Positions 23,201 through 27,995 of a stretch of DNA of 27,995 bases are shown in pieces. A program made the translations under genes and the position numbers. Source of the DNA: Actinomycetes bacterium (lineage in GTDB: Bacteria; Actinomycetota; Acidimicrobiia; Acidimicrobiales; Palsa-688); contig JAKAWM010000001.1 in the NCBI GenBank assembly GCA_021827285.1, positions 1 through 27,995 on the forward strand. The letters run 5' to 3'. The notes beneath the pieces are model-generated. The model ran no database searches. It was not told the DNA's origin and saw only the letters and a list, made by a program, of their open reading frames with translations. Positions within the stretch are counted from its first letter, which is position 1. Each line of letters begins with the position of its first letter.

Positions 23201-23876
23201 AGCGCAGACCCCCGGCCAGTGGTTCGAAATGGACTTTGGGAAAATGGAGACTTTCAACCGGCTGCTCCACGATGCTGGCTCGTCCACAGGTGATTACCCG
23301 CGCGGCTACGAAGTCCAGGTGTCCAACGACGGGTCGACCTGGACGACCGTCGCTACCGGCAGCGGCACCGGTCAGGCCGTGCTGGTCCAGTTCCCAGTGC
23401 AGGTGGCGCGCTACCTGCAGATCGTGCAGACCGGCAGCGCCGGGAACTGGTGGTCGATCCAGGAACTGTACGTCTATGGCGAGCAAGAGGACAGCCAAAG
23501 CGGCTGGAGCGCAACAGCCTCCTCTACCGAACCGGGCGGGTCGACGTCCAATGCCTTGGATGGCAACCTCAACACCCGCTGGAGCACTGGGGCCCCGCAA
23601 GCGCCCGGGGAGTGGTTCGAAGCGGACCTCGGCTCGCCACAGTGGTTCAACCAGGTTGTCATGGACTCCGGCCCGAGCACGGGTGACTACGCGCGTGGCT
23701 ACATCTTGCAAGTGTCGAACGACAACACTAACTGGCAGACGGTGGCCAACGGCGAAGGCAGTGGGCCGTGGGTCGACGTCAATTTCCCTATTGTCCAGGA
23801 CCGGTACATCAAGGTCATTCTCCAAGATAGCTCGAGCAATTGGTGGTCGATCGCCGAGTTCCGGATCTTCCAATAG
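20238..23876 (+). CDS. Secreted GH5 glucanase with six discoidin (F5/8 C) domains, three inserted in the barrel
   Basis: The ATG at 20238 has AGGAGG 5 nt upstream and gives 1212 aa. Residues 1-36 are a signal peptide. GH5 begins at about 55 (IVTLRGTNLGGWLTMEDWM) and breaks off at about 80. Discoidin domains follow at about 84-208, 213-341 and 346-472, each with W(S/T)TG, PGQW-type, DYPxGY, DGSTW and QTG...WWS(I/V) marks. GH5 resumes at about 478 (YNEYEARFGDATTQSLL), then MGMNFVRLNIGW, DLHTLPGG, DLMNEP (acid/base E620), ELHPYD and LYGEYQ (nucleophile E721). Three more discoidin domains lie at about 826-951, 957-1082 and 1088-1212. The fold and order match BglC/Exg1-like enzymes acting on beta-1,3-glucans; discoidin modules of the CBM32 type usually bind carbohydrate. 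There is no sortase or other anchor. It is the last gene of the locus, 85 bp after the cytoplasmic GH5. Confidence 0.9.
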   Translation: MKARRSAGWLGRMLPALALLLTVLQVTASPAARASTDPNFLAASGPYLRNNSGTGSIVTLRGTNLGGWLTMEDWMSPLGQFALGRTGWTATASVNSSTAGNVLDGDGTTGWTTGAAQQGGEWLQIDMGSPTLLNRVLVDAAGFTGDYPAGYQVLVSSDGSTWNNVASGSGTMQQTSIFFTPQVAQYVRIVQTGTSSVPWSVAEFNAFSDPVLNDGGFTATASVTGAGYSPANALDGNVNDRWTTGTPQSPGQWFTVDMGSVVPMNEVIFDSGPTSANDYPASYEVWGSQDGTNWTKYASALGSGRITTATLWTTEYVRYLKIVQTGTSSYWWSIAGLDVYSSLAFDRTGWTITASQTESGSSPNNVKDGNSNTRWTTGVAQAPGQWLEVDMGATETFNQVQLDNSVDTNDYPRGYTVQVSPDGSTWTQVASGSGYPSATPINFPAVSARYIKITQTGSSSSWWSVDELNVYLNNDDYDMYNEYEARFGDATTQSLLSTYQNSWIQSSDLDNIAAMGMNFVRLNIGWNTLLNADGTWRSNAFTEIDWLVQQAAQRHIYVLLDLHTLPGGDCPWESCGREGENPNEFWNNSTYQDWVNNIWSVMAARYAGNPWVAGYDLMNEPLLSYNETAAQIQQKNDYYNRLYNTVRAVDPDHTIFMEAFFGWSNIASPSTYGWTNVAYELHPYDMPDGLDWTAQNSLVQSQLSSVAAQQAAWDVPVLYGEYQLYEYDDVWSEFMAGLNALHVSWCNWSYKVTGGQFDGGGGYWGFYNSDPNPVPVINNDNSSTINSKLAMFATSDFQPNTSFINDVEKFTGGFDWMEPTPLPENNWVATASETEPGGSPANAVDWNTSTRWSTGASQTPGQWFQVNLGSMQVFDQVSWETESDDTWDFPRGYEIQVSTDGSTWTTVKTGQGFGWKQVVAFAPQYAQYVRITQTGNAQEWWSIAEFHVYAEMALDRSQWTATASLSASGDPPSNAIDGNTSTRWSTGAAQTPGQWFEMDFGKMETFNRLLHDAGSSTGDYPRGYEVQVSNDGSTWTTVATGSGTGQAVLVQFPVQVARYLQIVQTGSAGNWWSIQELYVYGEQEDSQSGWSATASSTEPGGSTSNALDGNLNTRWSTGAPQAPGEWFEADLGSPQWFNQVVMDSGPSTGDYARGYILQVSNDNTNWQTVANGEGSGPWVDVNFPIVQDRYIKVILQDSSSNWWSIAEFRIFQ

Positions 23877-24261
23877 ACGTCCGACATGAATACCGAGGCA
23901 CCAAATGGTGAAATAGGTATCTCAAGCGCTAGACATTTAGGTTCTCTCGTAGGGTCCATCACTTCAGTGGGGGTCCTCGCGTAGGGTGCTGGGGCCGGTT
24001 CGTCTGGTTCGGCAGGGAGCTTGACCGGGGCGCGCGAGAGCTCGACTCCTCAAACTTGATCGTCGGCTCGACGAGCCTCCCCGGCCCACGTGCATACCTG
24101 TTCGGGAACTGGGTGTCATTCCTGAAGGAGCGCCCCTTGCCAAGGACAGCGCCATCCCTTCGGGCCGGCGCCTTTTCGCTTCTGAGGGTGTCGCGATGGT
24201 CGCATAGCGGTTTTCGGGCGCGCTAGGCCTAGCTTGGTCCGCGGCCTGAGGAGGCGGCTGC
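23877..24261. other. Intergenic region between the convergent GH5 and surface-protein genes
   Basis: I see no supported gene. Just after the GH5 stop is a weak hairpin, with atacc/ggtat outer and cacc/ggtg inner pairs within 23889-23919, which might act in termination. A rightward frame around 24035-24160 and a leftward 101-codon frame (23964-24269) have no recognisable motif or ribosome binding site. Confidence 0.5.
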
Positions 24262-26859
24262 TCAGCCAACCAGCGTCAGGCCGCGCCTGACAGTGCTACC
24301 GCCGTCTACGAAGATCGTCTGGCCCGACGCCAGGACGCCTTTTAGCGAGGCCAGCAAGTGCATAGCCCTGCTGTTGAGGTTCAGGTAGAAGGTACCGCTG
24401 CCGCCAGCGCTCAGGCCATAGCCGCTGCGGGCCAGCAAGATGTTGTGGGACCAGAGCAGTATGGTTCCCCGGCAACGGGCGCTGGCGCAACGGAGGCGGA
24501 GGCCCACCGAGCCGACGGACACCCTGGTGCGGCCACCGGTCAGGGCGCTGATGGCGGGACGGGTCGGCGCTGGGGCCACCAACGTCACGAGCCGGCGCGC
24601 GGTGTAGCCGCCGTTCACGAAGACGGTCTCTCCCGCCACCAAGGCGTGGCCGTTGGCGTGCTCAAGGACGTTCATCGCCCTGGTGTTGAGGCTTAGGTAG
24701 AAGGTGCCGGTGCCCCCAACGCTGAGGGCATAACCGTTTTGGGCCAGCAGGATGTTGTCGTACCACAGCCGTATGGAGCCGTGGCAATAAGCGCCCGTGC
24801 AGTGCAACTTCAGCCCCGCCAAGTTTTTCGACACCACGACTCGGGCGCTGAGCGGGTCGATAGCCGGCCGAGGAGGTGCCGTGGTCGTTGTCGGCGGGAC
24901 GGTCGTAGTGGTAGTCGTTGTAGCCGGCGCGGAGGACGTGGCGGCCAGTCCCTGCGCGCCCGCAGCCGTCGTGTTAGTGGCTTCGGTGTCAGCACCCAGG
25001 TAGAGGTTGTAGTTGCCCCCGGAGGGGTTGACGGTGCCGGGCATGGTAAGGGTCAGCAAGTCTCCGGCCTGGACCGTGCTGGCCAGCCGGTACCTGACGT
25101 CGTTCGACCCCGCGCCCTGCAGGGCGGCCATGGTCTGGGTGCCAGTGGATGTCGTTGAGTCGCTGAGGGTTGCAGAAGCGGGGAGCTCCGTCCCTGCCGG
25201 CCCGAGCACCTCGATGGTGTCCACGCCGCCGACCAGCGTGGCGGCTGCCTTGAAGGTGCCGATGGTGTAGGTAGCTAGGGCTCCTGCGGTGTTGGGAGAC
25301 ACGCTGACGCTGGGCCCGGTACCTGTTGCGACCGAGCCGATCACGTAGGAGGGTGCGTAGGCGGGCGTGGGGTCTGAAGTGGTCCATACCGACAGACCGC
25401 TTGAGCCGCCGTAGGTCCCGGCCGGCGGGTTCTGGACGTTATAGACCTGGATGGTCAGCGTATTGTTGTCGGCCACAGTGATGTTGGTAACCAAGGTCAG
25501 CGTGTCGCCGGCCGACTTGGTGGTGGACGGCACCAGCCCGCTCAAAACCTGGGTCGCACCGGTTGTGTTATCGGTCACCGTAGCTCCCGTCGCCGCGGCG
25601 AACACGGTACCCGTGGGGCCTTCAACCGTTATCGACCCGCCGGGCGCCAGTGCCCCGCTCGCCCCGACATTGAAGCTGACGTCATAAGTGGAGCTGGAGC
25701 CAGCCGCGTTGCTTGAGAGGCTGAGGGACAGGGCGGAGACCGTCCCACCGAAAAATGCGGGCCCGGCGTAGTGGAAGACGCCCGCCACATCGGCCACGAA
25801 GTAATCAGACTCATTGGACGCCGGGTTCACCCCGACGGCCGAGAGGCTCAGTTCGTTACCAGCCGTAATACCGCTGGGCACCGAGACCTGGAGGAGAACT
25901 CCTCCTTTGGTCGAGGTCGCGGGGCTGATGGAGGTGACAGCGGTGACGCCCAGGATGGCGTTCGTGGTGGTGTCTACCACCTGGTAGCTGGCCAGGTTGC
26001 TCGAAAACGTCACGCCCCCGGTACCCCCAGTGCCACCAGCCGTCACGGAGCAAGTATTCGGCGGCGGTGCCCCAGTGTTGGTGCAAGCCTGCAACTCGAT
26101 GGTGGTCGTGCCCGCGGCGATCGTGGCCGGCACTGCGATGCTGCTCATCTGGTAAGAGGCTCCAGTGCCCAAGCCATACGAGCTCGCCGTGACGGCCATG
26201 GCCCCCGAGCCTGCTGCGATCGCCACGGCGCCGGCGCTGCCCTGCCAGCCCGGGCTCGAACTGGTGCTGGCGTAGAAGGTGTAGGACCCGGGTGCTGGGT
26301 TGATGGCAGCAAAGGTGAGCATCAGGGTGTCACCGGCGTGGACGCTCCCAGTACCACCGAGGTAAACCACGAGGGGTGCGGCTTCGGCCGAGGCCAGGTT
26401 GCTCTCAGCTGCCCCGACGGTCAGGAACCCGTTACCTACGGTGGCGTAGAAGGTGTACCCGGTAGATGGGTCCACAACGCCGACCCCAGATCCGGAGACG
26501 GCGGAGACGACGTGGTTGTAGGAACCGGTTGCCGCGTCGCCCTCGGCGAGCCTGAGGTAGGAAGCACCCGCCTTGTTCGCACTGACGCTGAGCGCCAAGG
26601 GCGTCGTGAACTGCACGGTGTAGTTACCCGTGCTTCCTTGGGTATTGGGTGTGACCGCCGCGCTCAGCCCGGTGACCGCGGATGGGGCGCCGCTGATCGT
26701 ATAGCCCAGGGTTGGCAGGGGCGAAAAGGCGGACGCGCTAACGGCGTTGACCACCGACATCGCTCCGAAGCTGACCATGCCGAGGCCCAAAGCTCCGGCC
26801 AGTAGGCTTGCCTGGCGCCGTCTGGGCCTTACATGCTCGTTAGTCCCTTTTCCATGCAT
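24262..26859 (-). CDS. Large secreted surface-type protein with two C-terminal cysteine repeats
   Basis: An 865-aa protein from the ATG at 26859, with GGAGGTG about 8 nt upstream. A basic start (MHGKGTNEHVRPRRRQ) and a hydrophobic stretch ending NAVSASAF form a long signal peptide of about 45 residues. Residues about 50-640 are rich in Gly, Ala, Ser, Thr and Val, with recurring beta-strand patterns such as AGDTLxLT, YTFYAST and SPNT(Q/A)G...YT(V/I), like repeated immunoglobulin-type surface modules. A Thr/Pro linker (about 642-664) leads to two related repeats at about 665-767 and 768-865. Each has a C-x4-C pair (CTGAYC, CASARC), LLW/RLWxxNILLA, GTFYLxLN and a V(N/D)GG(Y/S)T end. I do not recognise a family for the whole protein. 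An exported cell-surface or matrix role is inferred from composition only. It lies alone, convergent with the GH5 gene. Confidence 0.75.
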   Translation of the reverse strand: MHGKGTNEHVRPRRRQASLLAGALGLGMVSFGAMSVVNAVSASAFSPLPTLGYTISGAPSAVTGLSAAVTPNTQGSTGNYTVQFTTPLALSVSANKAGASYLRLAEGDAATGSYNHVVSAVSGSGVGVVDPSTGYTFYATVGNGFLTVGAAESNLASAEAAPLVVYLGGTGSVHAGDTLMLTFAAINPAPGSYTFYASTSSSPGWQGSAGAVAIAAGSGAMAVTASSYGLGTGASYQMSSIAVPATIAAGTTTIELQACTNTGAPPPNTCSVTAGGTGGTGGVTFSSNLASYQVVDTTTNAILGVTAVTSISPATSTKGGVLLQVSVPSGITAGNELSLSAVGVNPASNESDYFVADVAGVFHYAGPAFFGGTVSALSLSLSSNAAGSSSTYDVSFNVGASGALAPGGSITVEGPTGTVFAAATGATVTDNTTGATQVLSGLVPSTTKSAGDTLTLVTNITVADNNTLTIQVYNVQNPPAGTYGGSSGLSVWTTSDPTPAYAPSYVIGSVATGTGPSVSVSPNTAGALATYTIGTFKAAATLVGGVDTIEVLGPAGTELPASATLSDSTTSTGTQTMAALQGAGSNDVRYRLASTVQAGDLLTLTMPGTVNPSGGNYNLYLGADTEATNTTAAGAQGLAATSSAPATTTTTTTVPPTTTTAPPRPAIDPLSARVVVSKNLAGLKLHCTGAYCHGSIRLWYDNILLAQNGYALSVGGTGTFYLSLNTRAMNVLEHANGHALVAGETVFVNGGYTARRLVTLVAPAPTRPAISALTGGRTRVSVGSVGLRLRCASARCRGTILLWSHNILLARSGYGLSAGGSGTFYLNLNSRAMHLLASLKGVLASGQTIFVDGGSTVRRGLTLVG

Positions 26860-27077
26860 TTCAGTGACACCTCCGCTTGCGCTGAACATGGCAACCCTAC
26901 CGACGGGGGAGGCGTAGGTGCAGGTCGCGCACAGTTTTGTTACAAAGCCGGGCCCGTGCTCGCTCTCTGGGGTGACGTGATCGCATCATCTGGAGATGCT
27001 CCTGTACCTGGCATTGGGCCGCCCTGCAGCGCCCGCGCTACATTCGGGCCTAACCCGTAGCCCAGGAGGACGCCAGC

Positions 27078-27281
27078 ATGCAGCACGCCACCAGCCAGGT
27101 CGTCCTGGCCACCATCAGCAAGCACGACATCGCCGGGATCGTGGCGGCTATCGCGGCCGTCGTACTGCTCGTGTTCGGCCTGGCCAGGATGGCGGCCAAG
27201 GCCGCAGGCGCCGTACTGTGGCCGGTTCTCGGGGTCCTGGCGGCCATCGTGGCCGTGCTGATGTTCACGCGGGCCCTCTGA
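27078..27281 (+). CDS. 67-aa two-helix membrane protein
   Basis: A small protein preceded by CAGGAGGA (27063-27070) 7 nt before the ATG at 27078. It has two hydrophobic segments, IAGIVAAIAAVVLLVFGLA and AAGAVLWPVLGVLAAIVAVL, separated by a short basic/Ala linker, and a short polar N-terminus (MQHATSQVVLATISKHD). I do not recognise a family. The strong ribosome binding site and clean hydrophobic pattern support a real gene. It diverges from the large surface-protein gene across about 220 bp. Confidence 0.7.
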   Translation: MQHATSQVVLATISKHDIAGIVAAIAAVVLLVFGLARMAAKAAGAVLWPVLGVLAAIVAVLMFTRAL

Positions 27282-27407
27282 ACTAGCAGCTCCGCGACTA
27301 GCCAGGAGCCACAAGCTCTCGACGCGGGCTTCGATGTGGCATTGTGGAGGTTACCCGTTTAGTACCAGCTGATTCTGCGCCCTGTGTCCCATTTGTCTGG
27401 AGGTTTC

Positions 27408-27995
27408 GTGCGTCGAGCGTGCCTGTTGCTTACAGCTCTGGCCGGTTCGCTGACGGTGGCTACTTCCGCACCGCTAGCCAGTGCCAGCACGTTGCCCAAA
27501 CCGGGAATCTGGTCGGCTATCGCGCCGGCCATCGACGGTCCCAAAGCCGTCCACCACACGGTGGTCAACTTCTGGGTGGTCGGTTCCAAGGTCGAAAACT
27601 GGGGTGGTGCCAACGCGCCGCTGGCCGGCGGTGTGGTGGCTAACGTCGGGGGCGAATCGTTCTGCTCGGCGCTTTTCGAGTACCCGAGCGTCGCCATACA
27701 TGGCGGTTCTTTTTCGGGCACCCTCCCGCTGGCCGGCGGCAAAGTCATCTTCAAGGGGACGTTCACGAGCGCCACGACTGCCGAGGGGTCATGGGAGGAA
27801 ACTGGCCCCTGCTACACACACGTGATCGTCTGGACGGCCAAGGCCGGTGGCAAAGCCCCGACCGGTGTCAACCCAACGACCGGGGCACCGGTACAGTCTT
27901 CTGGTGGCAGATGCTCGCCCCAACCCTGTGGCAACAACGCGGGCGTGATCACCTACGTGAGCGCGCTCGACCGCCACGCCGTTGGCCCCAACGGC
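27408..27995 (+). CDS. Secreted protein of unknown function, 3' end cut by window edge
   Basis: The frame starts at the GTG at 27408, with GGAGG at 27399-27403, and stays open to the window end (196 codons). Residues 1-27 are a clear signal peptide (MRRACLLLTALAGSLTVATS, then APLASAS). The mature part contains HHTVVNFWVVGSKVENWGG, ESFCSALFEYPSVAIHGGSF, VIFKGTFTSATTAEGSWEE, GPCYTHVIVWTAK and GGRCSPQPCGNNAG, a Gly/Thr-rich, probably beta-structured domain with four cysteines. The segment G-(T/S)-F-...-A-xG-SW resembles small beta-barrel secreted proteins of actinobacteria, but no family can be named. Confidence 0.72.
   Translation, partial: MRRACLLLTALAGSLTVATSAPLASASTLPKPGIWSAIAPAIDGPKAVHHTVVNFWVVGSKVENWGGANAPLAGGVVANVGGESFCSALFEYPSVAIHGGSFSGTLPLAGGKVIFKGTFTSATTAEGSWEETGPCYTHVIVWTAKAGGKAPTGVNPTTGAPVQSSGGRCSPQPCGNNAGVITYVSALDRHAVGPNG

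Noticed and set aside
21753..23873. 706-codon leftward open frame opposite the secreted GH5 gene
   Set aside because: It is antisense to a clear enzyme with conserved catalytic residues. Long antisense frames are expected when third positions are GC-rich, and its translation shows no domain.
25771..26805. 344-codon rightward frame opposite the surface protein
   Set aside because: Antisense shadow rich in Gly/Arg/Asp without signal peptide or motif; the leftward frame has a signal peptide and a strong ribosome binding site.

Overview
The window is high-GC DNA from an actinobacterium-like organism. The signs are high GC at third codon positions, frequent GTG/TTG starts, strong AGGAGG-type ribosome binding sites, an NlpC/P60 cell-wall hydrolase of the RipA type, and Thr/Pro/Ser-rich secreted proteins. 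An uncultured lineage such as Acidimicrobiia would fit, but that is an inference. There is no rRNA, CRISPR array, intact insertion sequence or phage gene.

Left part (1-12.7 kb) is a mosaic of housekeeping and accessory genes. A SixA-like histidine phosphatase, cut by the window edge, converges on a divergent enolase. Upstream of the enolase lie 3.4 copies of a 26-bp tandem repeat and a radical SAM/SPASM gene, which diverges from a flavin-binding (PPOX-fold) gene. Next come a C2H2 zinc-finger/baeRF (eRF1-like) protein whose 3' half looks decayed, class II fumarase facing it, a secreted NlpC/P60 endopeptidase, a decayed C5-cytosine methyltransferase fragment, and a leftward group: DMT transporter, SLC13/ArsB-type permease and universal stress protein. 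About 0.9 kb of non-coding DNA follows, with tandem repeats and a sequence resembling the 5' half of tRNA-Leu(UAA).

Middle (12.7-23.9 kb) is one rightward sugar-utilisation locus with tight or overlapping junctions: ROK regulator, GH1 beta-glucosidase, sugar-binding protein, two MalF/MalG-type permeases, a GH5 enzyme without a signal peptide, and a 1212-aa secreted GH5 enzyme with six discoidin (F5/8 C, CBM32-like) domains. Both GH5 enzymes resemble the BglC/exo-1,3-beta-glucanase branch. The likely scheme is: the secreted GH5 binds and cuts a beta-glucan outside the cell, the ABC system imports oligosaccharides (no ATPase gene is present, so a shared ATPase is needed), and the cytoplasmic GH5 and GH1 finish the job under ROK control. 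The GH1 gene has one in-frame TAG exactly where the family's near-invariant Trp (LYHWD) should be. Three of the six discoidin domains sit inside the GH5 barrel, between its first strand and its first helix.

Right part (23.9-28.0 kb) holds a non-coding gap, a leftward 865-aa secreted surface-type protein with two cysteine-containing C-terminal repeats, a 67-aa two-helix membrane protein, and a secreted protein cut by the right edge.

The most notable items are the beta-glucan locus with its interrupted GH1 and discoidin-in-barrel GH5, and the zinc-finger/baeRF gene, whose layout parallels eukaryotic Vms1/ANKZF1.
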